From Mesostigma viride (lineage: Eukaryota; Streptophyta; Mesostigmatophyceae; Mesostigmatales; Mesostigmataceae), in contig RPFO01000082.1 in NCBI GenBank assembly GCA_009746045.1, forward strand, positions 4,120,452 to 4,142,951: 22,500 bases of DNA, written 5' to 3'. The notes under the pieces were generated by a model. The model did no database searches, was not told where the DNA came from, and saw only the letters and a list, made by a program, of their open reading frames with translations. Shown here piece after piece: positions 9,650 through 18,688 of the stretch. Positions within the stretch are counted from its first letter, which is position 1. The number at the start of each line of letters is the position of its first letter. The translations under genes and the position numbers were made by a program.

Positions 9650-10255
9650 TAGCTTCTGAGCTTTCTTATTTTCTCTGTTCCGCGGAATCTCAGATTTGGG
9701 CCGCTAGCGTTTTCACGTTTGTTGCTTTCTGATCCGACGACAACGTTGTGGCTTGCTCGTGTGACATCTGGCGCATGGTGTGATTCATGTGTATGGGCTG
9801 CTTTGCCATAAGAGTGAGTGTTGGGTCTTAAATCGTATTCTACACATTTGCTGCATGGACCGTTAGGTGCTGGCGAGCTCTTCCTTGTAGAATTGTGATG
9901 TCTATGTCAAGGATCTGATATCTTTTTGTTCTCTTGCATATTGTGTCGCGGCTTGCTTGGATTCTTGCAGGCACCACGGGAATGAAATGGGAGCGGTCAG
10001 CATGATGCCCTAGCAAGCGACCAGCTTCGTTAACCACTAGCTGCCATCGTATAAGATGAAAGGCAATGACGGATGTGTCATAAAGCCATAACAGTGTTGT
10101 ATAGATGATTCATTAAATGATCAATGGTTACAATTTCAGAACAGCCTCTGAATGGCTAGTATGAATCGATAGGTTCTTGACGGCTATAAACATTTATTAT
10201 TTAAACATTTTAATGAAGCGATTTTGATTGCCCTGATTTGACCAGTGCTGTTGAT
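9650..10255. other. No recognisable gene
   Basis: The sequence is T-rich, becoming AT-rich after about 10080. No extended frame, array or RNA-like structure was recognised. Confidence 0.45.
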
Positions 10256-10258
10256 TCA

Positions 10259-10372
10259 CGTCCTGTTTTTTGAGATTTTTCTCACGTTTTCTCCTTTTCT
10301 CACCTTTTTTGGGTCATCTCACCGGGCGAGAAACGTGTTTTCTCACCCATTCTCAAAGCCGAGTTCCTAGTG
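10259..10372 (+). repeat. TTTTCTCAC iteron tract ending in CCGAGTTCCTAGTG
   Basis: TTCTCAC and TTTTCTC words recur about six times, with GAGAAA in the opposite orientation near 10329. The tract closes with CCGAGTTCCTAGTG at 10359-10372, identical over 14 bases to the motif closing the next tract at 10689-10702. I read it as the right end of a CACTA-like insertion with its own iteron word. Confidence 0.5.
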
Positions 10373-10389
10373 AGATCTATCTGCGTTTT

Positions 10390-10702
10390 TTCCCTCCATA
10401 TTTTTTACCATTTTTACCACCGATTTTTTCACCTCCATGGTGGTAATTTTTTACCACCTGTTTTCACCCTCGTTTTTACCACCTGGTGGTATTTTTTTAC
10501 CACGATGGCGGTCAGGTGGTAAAATGGAGGTGGTAAAGGCTTTTACCACCCCCTGTTTTACCACCTTTTACCACCTGTTTTACCCTTTTTTACCACTTTT
10601 TATCACTTTTTATCACTTTTTATCACTTTTTACCACTTTTTACCACCGGGGATATAGATTTTACCACTTTTTACCACTTATATCACCCCCGAGTTCCTAG
10701 TG
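10390..10702 (+). repeat. TTTTTACCAC iteron tract ending in CCGAGTTCCTAGTG
   Basis: More than fifteen TTACCAC or TTATCAC words lie on the plus strand. The last part (10570-10640) is a regular 10-bp series of TTTTTACCAC/TTTTTATCAC. Around 10440-10540 both orientations interleave (GGTGGTAA with TTACCACC), giving several small palindromes. The tract ends in the 14-base terminus-like motif at 10689-10702, immediately followed by the 30-bp minisatellite. Confidence 0.75.
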
Positions 10703-11284
10703 TACACCCATCCATGCATGCCAGCACCCCATTACACCCATCCACGCATGCCAGCACCCCATTACACCCATCCACGCATGCCAGCACCCCATTACAACCA
10801 TCCATGCATGCCAGCACCCCATTACACCCATCCATGCATGCCAGCACCCCATTACACCCATCCACGCATGCCAGCACCCCATTACCAAAGAGACAACCAG
10901 CGCAGGCCAGCACCCCATTACGCCCATCCACGCATGCCAGCACCCCATTACACCCATCCACGCATGCCAGCACCCCATTACACCCATCCATGCATGCCAG
11001 CACCCCATTACGCCCATCCACGCATGCCAGCACCCATTACACCCATCCATGCATGCCAGCACCCCATTACAACCATCCATGCATGCCAGCACCCCATTAC
11101 ACCCATCCATGCATGCCAGCACCCCATTACACCCATCCACGCATGCCAGCACCCCATTACACCCATCCACGCATGCCAGCACCCCATTACACCCATCCAT
11201 GCATGCCAGCACCCATTACACCCATCCACGCATGCCAGCACCCCATTACACCCATCCATGCATGCCAGCACCCCATTACACCCA
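10703..11284. repeat. 30-bp minisatellite, 19 units
   Basis: The unit is CACCCATCCAYGCATGCCAG plus CACCCCATTA. One unit near 10885-10910 is degenerate, and two units (ending near 11038 and 11218) are 29 bp long. Because 30 is a multiple of three, several frames on both strands stay open for 100-270 codons, but the single-base deletions shift them with no compensation. That argues against a protein. Eighteen informative units split nine to nine between CACG and CATG at one position. Confidence 0.95.
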
Positions 11285-11628
11285 CATTCTTTCCGTCCTG
11301 TTGCCCATACCATCTGGCTGTCCTCCTACTCAATTCCAATTCTCTGCCCCCCCCCCCCCCCCTGGACACGTCTCCTTGCACATGTAACTTTGGCTTCCCC
11401 TCCCATCTGTTTGATTCTACATCTCTTCAGCATCTTGTCCGATGCCGCCCCCCCACCCCTCTCGTGCCACAGATTCAGTGCTGAGAGAAAGCGGGTTACG
11501 CATTGAGTCATTCATGCAGTATCAGCAAAGAGGACAGCCGATATTCGCATGTGCTGTGCCTAACATTACATCCACCAGCAGGGAGAGAAAGCACAGGCCA
11601 CATTTTGCTGTCACATATGAATAAGTAA
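11285..11628. other. Spacer with a C16 homopolymer
   Basis: A run of 16 C lies at about 11347-11362 in a pyrimidine-rich stretch. The remainder has no supported gene. This is just downstream of the stop of the minus-strand gene at 11629. Confidence 0.5.
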
Positions 11629-12817
11629 TCAACGCGCTGTTCCCATATGCAAATAAATATTGTCGTCAACATGTTGCATGCAACAAGCAATCACACAGTC
11701 GCCTACCTGAGCAGACAGTGCCATGTGTGCCAGCATGCGCGGCCCGAAGGAGCCCTCCCCCGCGGTAACCAACGCAGCCGCCACGTGGGGCAACGACGCC
11801 ACTGCGCGGTTGCAGATCATCTGACACAACGCCGCGGCGTCCAGGACAAGTGCATCCCCCGGTGTTCCCGACAACCCTTCTCCAGGTACAGCTGCCGCCT
11901 GCGAGCACGCACCCACTGGGTCCTGCATCTCCTTCAGACACTTGCCGCTCCAATAACGGACCGCCCGCGTTAGTTGCCTCCTCTGCACACATGTCAAGGA
12001 TATGCACAAATCAGCACAGCAACGGTTTACAGCAACAACCCATGAGAAGAACAGTCCACACATGTCCAGCATTGCCGTTCATGCTTCCTCTAACTTCGTA
12101 GTAGTATACAAACATCCATGTACACGTGCAGCACATGAAGAAGCAAAGGGGAACTCACCGCAACCAAATACGGTGACTCCTTCCCATTCTTCTTCTTCTT
12201 CTTCTCACCGCTGACCGCCTGCGCAACCTCTTCCTCGCCCTCATCACTCTCCTCGGTCCCCTTCTTCTTCTTCTCACCGCTGACCGCCTGCGCAACCTCT
12301 TCCTCGCCCTCATCACTCTCCTCGGTCCCCGCCACCTCTCCGGGCTTCTCCATGGCCTCATTACCAGCTGTGACATGCTTACAAAAAGTAGCCCGACGGC
12401 CCTGCAATGCGTCAAGCATGTACTTTGATACCGCCAGTCTCTCCAGTTGGATGTGCTCTGACACCCTTTGGACGCTTGATCGAATTGCTCGGCAGCTTAT
12501 ACTGTTGCGCCTGCGGTGCAAGGGCAGAGACGCACAGCGAGACACACGCAGGCAACCGCTCGACAAACCCAGGACCGTTCAGTTATGATGGTCACGCGCC
12601 ATCATTAGCACTGCGATCAAAGACAGTCAGTAACCATCGATGTATTGGTCGGCAGCAGATACCCCGCGACCCGACACGGTGCTTCCAACGGGACATTGTT
12701 ACCCATCAGATACATATACCCGCCGATGAATCACAAGCAAGACTACAATGTGAATACTCATGAAGGAACTTACCACCACGTGGAAATTGCTGCGCGCATA
12801 TTCCATCGCGGATACAT
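11629..12817 (-). CDS. Three-exon gene, unknown protein with duplicated acidic/lysine module
   Basis: A consistent minus-strand model is ATG at 12817, exon 1 to 12774 (donor GTG|GTAAGT), exon 2 12510-12159 (acceptor CACCGCAG, donor GCG|GTGAGT) and exon 3 11982-11629 (acceptor GTGTGCAG, stop at 11629). The exons sum to 750 nt, giving 249 aa in one frame. A further donor-like CTCAG|GTAGGC at 11707 may extend splicing. Exon 2 encodes a helical, basic stretch (SVQRVSEHIQLERLAVSKYM). A tandem in-frame duplication of GTEESDEGEEEVAQAVSGEK plus KKK follows, alternating acid and lysine runs, typical of disordered nuclear proteins. Exon 3 is Ala/Val-rich and probably helical. I recognise no family. It lies just outside the left inverted array of the large element and could be host DNA or another transposon's gene. 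Confidence 0.45.
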
Positions 12818-13080
12818 ACTGTTGTGACTCCCAAACGGATCGACAATCTTTAGCGGCCATTGCTACGGTTGCGTACTGCCTGCAAGGTTATTACCGTTAA
12901 CGTGATCCAATAATTACCTCAGGCTCACGTGATCGGGGGACAGATGTTGATACCTCATTACCTCTGCCTGTACTGCTGTCACTGCACTGTACAACCATGC
13001 ATTTGCGTGCCACTACCTAAATACATCATACACGATGCATCTTACAATTGCCAGCATGGCACCCGATCGATCGAGTGCGT

Positions 13081-13593
13081 GTACCACCTGTACGGTATTT
13101 GTGTACCACCCCGCTCCTTCCCACGGCAGGTACGCAGCGACTCGCTGTGGTCCTGGCTGCAGTTGTGTACCACCTGTACGGTATTTGTGTACCACCCCGC
13201 TCCTTCCCACGGCAGGTACGCAGCGACTCGCTGTTGTGCTGGCTGCAGTTGTGTACCACCTGTACGGTATTTGTGTACCACCCCCCTTCCCACGGCAGGT
13301 ACGCAGCGACTCGCTGTGGTGCTGGCTGCAGTTGTGTACCACCTGTACGGTATTTGTGTACCACCCCGCTCCTTCCCACGGCAGGTACGCAGCGACTCGC
13401 TGTTGTCCTGGCTGCAGTTGTGTACCACCTGTACGGTATTTGTGTACCACCCCGCTCCTTCCCACGGCAGGTACGCAGCGACTCGCTGTTGTCCTGGCTG
13501 CAGTTGTGTACCACCTGTACGGTATTTGTGTACCACCCCCCTCGATCCTTCTGGCGGCAGGCACGCAGCGACCCGCTGTTGTCCTGGCAGCTC
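13081..13593 (+). repeat. Left array of 86-bp subterminal repeats
   Basis: Units starting GTACCACCTGTACGG lie at 13081, 13167, 13253, 13336, 13422 and 13508 (spacing 86, 86, 83, 86, 86). The sixth is diverged after CACCCCCCTCGATCC. Each unit holds GTACCACC twice, 22 bp apart, and the 13-bp palindrome CAGCGA-C-TCGCTG. The decamer CCCGATCGAT occurs on both sides of the array, at 13062 and 13659. Long frames on both strands here are repeat artefacts. Confidence 0.95.
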
Positions 13594-13722
13594 GTAAATT
13601 AATAATGTCAATGTTGTCCTCAAGGTTGGTATAGCTGTCGCTGCACGGCGGAAGTCCTCCCGATCGATACAGCCTTTACATATTATCGGTTGCTTTTGAA
13701 CCCTGTTGTTCTTTGCCGGTCT

Positions 13723-14736
13723 ATGATGGATTCCGTAGTAATGTTGGAATCCGACTTGGCAAGTGAGCAGGAAGTCGCCAAGGCGTGCAAAGCCATGAAG
13801 AAGATGCAAGCCAAAATCATGAAGGCAAACAGGTGGCGCGACATCGACCAGAAAGCTGCTATCAAGAGGGCTGGTGGATTGCTGGCATATAGGAAGCAGC
13901 AGGCGGAAAGGCAAAAAGCAAGGCGGGAGGCGGCCAAGAAGGTTCCTGCCAAGAAAAAACGCCCGCCGCATCGAAAGCCGAAGAGAACCACCGTGTGGGC
14001 AACCGGAAGAATGCCGGGGAAAAGGCGATTGAAAACGTGGCATTGCGTGAGAGGAACATTGCCGAAACCCCTTTACAAAAAGTGTGCGGCGGATATCAGG
14101 GAGAGGGGATACACTGTCATACGAGGCATCGTAAGCGAGGAAGTACGCGTGCAGATGCTGAATGCTGCGCAAGACATTCCGGATACTAAATTTGACAGAA
14201 TTTTTCGGAAGTACAACGAGAACACCAAGACGTTTTCATTCCCTCCAAAGCAACGTAGCCAAGCCCTTATCGACGAAGACAGCCCGTTTGGGAAGCTCGT
14301 CGTGGGATTGGCGGTCAAGATCCTGCATGCTGCGCTGGACATGTCCTACGTGCCTAAGCCACGTGAGTTGCTGGTGCTCCGAAGCCTGGCTAACTGCAAA
14401 GAACAAGGGCCCCATTCCGATCTTACACGTGAAGTTTTGGCATGGGAGGTATACTTCCCAGTAAGTTGCATCATCGCTGTACAACCCGACACACGTTGGG
14501 TTTCGTACGACAATAGTATCCGCCATTATAGGAAGAGGGACATCTCCAAGAGGGGGGAGGGAAAAACTGAGGTGATGCTCAATCCTGGTGATGTTGTTTT
14601 ATGGCATGGAGCACATGTGCATGCTGGTGCCGCGTACCAGGTGGAAAATCGCCGCATTTTTTTCAAGGGCATCAGCACGGCAAGGCGACTGGGCAACCAG
14701 GGTCTCGCAGATAGCGTTTGCCCAGTGATTGTGTAA
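13723..14736 (+). CDS. 2-oxoglutarate/Fe(II)-dependent dioxygenase-like protein
   Basis: The ATG at 13723 starts an uninterrupted 337-aa frame; the frame extends upstream only to a TTG. Residues 15-100 are rich in Lys/Arg and Ala, probably helical, ending in the NLS-like [17 protein letters not shown]. From about residue 120 a double-stranded beta-helix oxygenase fold is suggested. QGPHSDL supplies the HxD facial-triad pair (His231, Asp233). [15 protein letters not shown] supplies the distal His (most likely His300), and NRRIFFKG ten residues later supplies the Arg that usually binds 2-oxoglutarate. Such enzymes hydroxylate or oxidise substrates including methylated bases and histones. The basic N-terminus makes nucleic acid or chromatin a plausible target, but the subfamily (PhyH-like, AlkB-like, TET/JBP-like) is not resolved. 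It converges on the transposase inside the inverted arrays. The stop overlaps a strong donor-like GT|GTAAGTAG, so a further exon cannot be excluded. Confidence 0.75.
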   Translation: MMDSVVMLESDLASEQEVAKACKAMKKMQAKIMKANRWRDIDQKAAIKRAGGLLAYRKQQAERQKARREAAKKVPAKKKRPPHRKPKRTTVWATGRMPGKRRLKTWHCVRGTLPKPLYKKCAADIRERGYTVIRGIVSEEVRVQMLNAAQDIPDTKFDRIFRKYNENTKTFSFPPKQRSQALIDEDSPFGKLVVGLAVKILHAALDMSYVPKPRELLVLRSLANCKEQGPHSDLTREVLAWEVYFPVSCIIAVQPDTRWVSYDNSIRHYRKRDISKRGEGKTEVMLNPGDVVLWHGAHVHAGAAYQVENRRIFFKGISTARRLGNQGLADSVCPVIV

Positions 14737-14741
14737 GTAGT

Positions 14742-15163
14742 CCACCACCCACCCACCCACCCACCCACCATCCATCCATCCACATCCATCCATCACCCAC
14801 CCCCACCCACCCACCCCCACCCACCCCCACCCACCCACCCCCACCACACCCACCCACCCACCCACCCACCACCCACCCACCCACCACCCACCCACCCACC
14901 CACCCACCCACCCACCCACCCACCCACCCACCCTCCCTCCCTCCCTCCCTCCCTCCCTCCCTCCCTCCCTCCCTCCCTCCCTCCCTCCCTCCCTCCCTCC
15001 CTCCCTCCCTCCTCCCTCCCTCCCTCCCTCCTCCCTCCCTCCATCCATCCTCCATCCATCCATCCATCCATCCATCCATCCATCCATCCATCCATCCATC
15101 CATCCATCCATCCATCCAGCCATCTATCCATCCATCCATCCATCCATCCATCCATCCATCCAT
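14742..15163. repeat. Three-block tetranucleotide tract (CCCA, CCCT, CCAT)
   Basis: CCAC/CCCA units fill about 14742-14931, CCCT units about 14931-15041, and CCAT units about 15041-15163. Interruptions are few and all C-rich. The minus strand is therefore GGGT, GGGA and GGAT repeats, with runs of three G in the first two blocks that could form G-quadruplexes. It begins six bases after the oxygenase stop codon. The Pro/His/Ser and Gly/Trp/Met frames read through it are artefacts. Confidence 0.95.
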
Positions 15164-15650
15164 GAAGCAGAAAGGGAGCACGAGTTTAACCTTGCATGAA
15201 GTAGCCTAGGATGTCTTAAACGCCATATGCCCCTTCTCATGGATATGTGCTCCATTGACTCCCAACGGAGTGATGTTCCTCATTAATTAATTAATTAATG
15301 AATTAATTAACCTATGAATATGACGCCCCACTTGTCTCGTTGCCTTAAAAAGCCTGGCCCCAGGTTCTGATCACTGCATGGTAAGATGATCATGCCCTCG
15401 CGTTAGGTAGGGCATCCACAAAAGGTCATATCAATTGCTTAATCTCGTGCACCCATTGGCGAGCCACAGATCAGGAGCCCTCGGAGTGATGGAAAGAAAC
15501 CTTAACCAAGTTATGTAATATTTGATATCCAGGTGTATCATGCAGTGTACATGGAGCATAGTTGTCTGATTTCAATTGCAAAGTCTCAGAAAATTTACTA
15601 ATGGGTCGTTCCCTTACCACGTATATGAATACAGAAAAACATTTAAATAG
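15164..15650. other. Non-coding spacer with (ATTA)n
   Basis: A (TTAA/ATTA)n microsatellite lies at about 15280-15310. No supported gene is present, and the short frames lack any signature. It separates the tetranucleotide tract from the 92-bp satellite. Confidence 0.5.
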
Positions 15651-16388
15651 GATGTCCCCAAAACTGGGCACACGCAAACTGGGCACGAGCATGACGAATG
15701 GGATGCTCACAACCTCAGCCCCATGGCCAACAATATAAATACAATGTCCCCAAAACTGGGCACACGCAAACTGGGCACGAGCATGACGAATGGGATGCTC
15801 ATAACCTTAGCCCCATGGCCAACAATATAAATACAATGTCCCCAAAACTGGGCACACGCAAACTGGGCACGAGCATGACGAATGGGATGCTCACAACCTC
15901 AGCCCCATGGCCAACAATATAAATACAATGTCCCCAAAACTGGGCACACGCAAACTGGGCACGAGCATGACGAATGGGATGCTCATAACCTTAGCCCCAT
16001 GGCCAACAATATAAATACAATGTCCCCAAAACTGGGCACACGCAAACTGGGCACGAGCATGACGAATGGGATGCTCACAACCTCAGCCCCATGGCCAACA
16101 ATATAAATACAATGTCCCCAAAACTGGGCACACGCAAACTGGGCACGAGCATGACGAATGGGATGCTCACACCTTAGCCCCATGGCCAACAATATAAATA
16201 CAATGTCCCCAAAACTGGGCACACGCAAACTGGGCACGAGCATGACGAATGGGATGCTCACAACCTCAGCCCCATGGCCAACAATATAAATACAATGTCC
16301 CCAAAACTGGGCACACGCAAACTGGGCACGAGCATGACGAATGGGATGCTCACAACCTCAGCCCCATGGCCAATAATATAAATACACT
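15651..16388. repeat. 92-bp satellite, eight units in alternating A/B order
   Basis: Units start (A)ATGTCCCCAAAACTGGGC at 15651, 15743, 15835, 15927, 16019, 16111, 16202 and 16294 (spacing 92, one 91). Two variants alternate: A reads CTCACAACCTCAG and B reads CTCATAACCTTAG. The order is A B A B A B' A A, where B' has CTCACACCTTAG. This is a dimeric, 184-bp higher-order repeat. Each unit contains GAGCAT..ATGCTC arms around ten bases and a tandem ACTGGGCAC motif. The frequent 74-codon frames are a by-product of the period. Confidence 0.95.
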
Positions 16389-16559
16389 GGCCTCCCTACG
16401 TTACAAAATGCCGTGCATATCTGACACGCCCATCCTGTGCAGGTCATCGTTTCCCATGCTGGTCCGTCACGCCCCCCATGTGCAGGTCACGATAGTACGC
16501 TGGGCACGCCCAATCAAACGCATCGAGCACGTAGTGGTTGTTCCCAAGGTGGTCGTGCT

Positions 16560-17192
16560 TCACCTGAGGACTGGTTCTGATGTGGTGTCACCTACACGTG
16601 CCGCCACATGATTTACTTTGCATTTGGTTTCGTAACCACGCCGCCAGCACTGATGCAACAGTCGGACCTGTGACCCCAGGTAGGACAGAGGCTGTGGATA
16701 CTTCCCCGTGGCTTTCCACTGCGAGGACAGTGTCATGTCTTTGGTGAACACAGGACAGTCCGTCCAAGTTTCGTCCATGTTGAACATGGGCTTGCCCTGA
16801 ACGTCCTTTGCATCCCCTGACTCAAACCAAATCGGGACAAACCACATGCTCCCCATGGCCCCCTCAGCAGGCGTCAGCATGAAGATGGTGCCAACCTCAG
16901 CAAACCAAAATTCAGCGTCCACATTGTCCGCCGCCTGGTATGCCAATGAGTCTGCTGTCGCCACTTGCCCTGCCGGGTATGCATCAGTGTGGAAGCACCT
17001 GACCTCCCCAGTCGTAATGGTCCTGGCACCGACTACTGCACTAGCATAAACCTTCACGCTGCCAGTTGCTTCATCCCAGGGTGGACAGCCCAGCGGGGCG
17101 AGAAGCTCGTCCACCGTCTGCTTGTCAGCGCCAATTTCGGCCAACGTAGGTGTTGACTTAGGGTTACGGCCGCAAGGCATGCCCCCCATGAC
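16560..17192 (-). CDS. CMC-type transposase, exon 4 (C-terminal En/Spm-like region)
   Basis: The acceptor GTGTGTGCAG at 17193 leads in phase 0 to VMGGMPCGRNPKSTPTLAEI, and the frame ends at a TGA at 16562-16560. The region includes VKVYASAVVGARTITTGE, EVRCFHTDAYPAG and AEFWFAEVGTIFML-type sequence followed by MWFVPIWFESGD. This order (a plant-transposase-like beta-rich region in which 'YfG.I..I..l' is followed by 'lFkc.Wf') resembles the C-terminal region that follows En/Spm transposase cores. The last codons contain CTCAG|GTGAAG, another donor-like site, so a short extra exon downstream is possible. The 92-bp satellite lies about 170 bases beyond. The frame is intact. Confidence 0.6.
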   Translation of the reverse strand, partial: VMGGMPCGRNPKSTPTLAEIGADKQTVDELLAPLGCPPWDEATGSVKVYASAVVGARTITTGEVRCFHTDAYPAGQVATADSLAYQAADNVDAEFWFAEVGTIFMLTPAEGAMGSMWFVPIWFESGDAKDVQGKPMFNMDETWTDCPVFTKDMTLSSQWKATGKYPQPLSYLGSQVRLLHQCWRRGYETKCKVNHVAARVGDTTSEPVLR

Positions 17193-17344
17193 CTGCACAC
17201 ACACAGCACCCCATGCAAAACACACAAGTGCCGTTGTTAGCCTGGGCATATGAACGGAAATGCTGGGTCGGCCCAGCACACCAAGGAATGCCCTAGCCCT
17301 AGCGCCAGCGCAGCCATAGCAACAGCGCCCATGCGTTTCCTCAC

Positions 17345-18529
17345 CTGCTCGATGCGCCCCAACGCGCAGCGCTCGTGTATGACCGTTGGAAAAGTCGCCC
17401 CTTCCCGCACCCACACCTCCCGCCCAGAAGGACCGCCACTCGCGCCACTACCAGTCGCGGACGCTTTGGGATACAGCTTGTTGAACATCCTGCTTTCCTG
17501 CAAGGTTTGCAGCACGCGTTCATCGAGCTGGGATGTCTCCTTAACCAGCATGGACTGCCACGCCAAGTAGCCCTGTAGTTTCTGCAGCAAGTAACGCCCC
17601 GGCTCCTTGCTGTGGCATTTGGCCATCGACTCCATGAGAGATTTCAGGAATAAGTGGTACCCCTCAAATTCATGCGGGCCCAAGGACCAGATACGACCCA
17701 CATCGTCAGTCTGTGCCAAAGCATGGCGCGGTATGTGGACGTTATGGCTGGCGGCATTGTCTTGGCGTGCCATCCTCTTCTTCTTCTTCTCCGCGTTCTT
17801 CTTCTTCTCCGCGTTTTTCTTCTTTTCGTCGCCATCCGCTGCCTCAGCCATTGCCCCAGGACCCTTTCCTGCAAGGCTGCCACGCGGCCACAAGGTGCCG
17901 AAACACTCTTGAAAAGTGGCGTAGACGTTGTCAGCAGCCAAGTTGTAGATTGGAGACGTAACGGGACCAAGCATCATCTGCGCCCACTTGGCGAGGTGCA
18001 TCACCATCTTGCTGATCCGCCGGGCCTTCCTTTTCTCCTTATCATCTCCCTCATTCCGCCTCCTCAGCAGCAGCATGGGAAGTGCAAAAGGCATTTGGAA
18101 CAGCAGGGTCAGCAGCTCCATTCCCTTGTAATGTGGATACAAGGTAAAAGCTTTCCCCTGCGGCAGCCGGCTCCCGACGCGCGTGGGGTGTGCGCTTACC
18201 CAAGCATCCAACTCCGGGTGCTGGCGAGTGGGAATTCCATCCTCCTCGAGGTAGCGAGCCACCTGCTTACATAGACCCAACGTCAGATTGTGAAAGATAT
18301 CCATCGGATACTGCCGGTAGCGGTCAAAGAATCGAAGATCCCGCCAAGGCCACAGCGGCTGATACATCACCCCGGTCTCCTTCGCCTTCTCTTTCCGTGC
18401 CGTGGCCGTCGCCATGCCCTCCATCTCCTCCAATATTTCCGCCGTTTGCTTCTCACTGCGCATGTACTCCGCCACGTCCACCGTCGCATCCGCCCAGTCG
18501 TCGTGGTGAACGTTGCAAAAGGGGCATCC
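17345..18529 (-). CDS. CMC-type transposase, exon 3 (catalytic core)
   Basis: The acceptor CACTGCAG at 18530 and donor CAG|GTGAGG at 17345 bound this exon, both in phase 0. It starts GCPFCNVHHDDW, completing a Cys/His cluster with the end of exon 2. It continues with RQYPMDIFHNLTLGLCKQVA (Asp at about 18301), HPHYKG-type and long helical sequence. Near 17780-17640 come NVHIPRHAL and GRIWSLGPHEFEGYHLFLK (Glu at about 17671 or 17665). The spacing and the HIP/FE..H..K signature match Plavaka/En-Spm-like DDE transposases, which cut and join element ends. A lysine-rich EKKKNAEKKKNAEKKKK insert, coded by repeated GAAGAAGAA-type triplets, could act as a nuclear signal. Which Asp is catalytic is not certain from sequence alone. 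Confidence 0.7.
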
Positions 18530-18688
18530 CTGCAGTGGCGCACACACCCACAATGCGCCGCACACCAAGGTACGCAGAAATAAAAGAAGGGCTGATGGTT
18601 ACGGTGATACCACACCAACACAGCTTCCCAATGAATCAAGGTCACATGGGCAGCACCCCGAACCAAGCTACGTGACAACATCACTCAC

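Noticed and set aside
10700-11506. Long frames of about 170-270 codons with decapeptide repeats on both strands
   Set aside because: They follow from the 30-bp period. One-base deletions in two units shift frame without compensation, and opposite-strand frames are equally open.
12970-13030. CACTACC near 13013 or CACTGT near 12989 as the left terminus of the large element
   Set aside because: No convincing inverted counterpart with matching target duplication was found beyond the right array; short CACT matches are expected by chance.
13013-13634. Frames of 160-220 codons on both strands within the left 86-bp array
   Set aside because: All frames are repeat-derived, 86 is not a multiple of three so units are read in rotating frames, and the array is matched by an inverted copy elsewhere.
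13723-14736. Firm TET/JBP assignment of the oxygenase
   Set aside because: The triad is visible, but the family-specific features cannot be verified by eye, so only the superfamily is claimed.
14599-15209. Pro/His/Ser-rich and Gly/Trp/Met-rich proteins
   Set aside because: They are translations of simple tetranucleotide repeats with no start context or flanking coding signal.
15698-16611. Repeated 74-codon proteins
   Set aside because: They are produced by the 92-bp satellite (three units equal 276 bases); identical proteins in tandem reflect the repeat.
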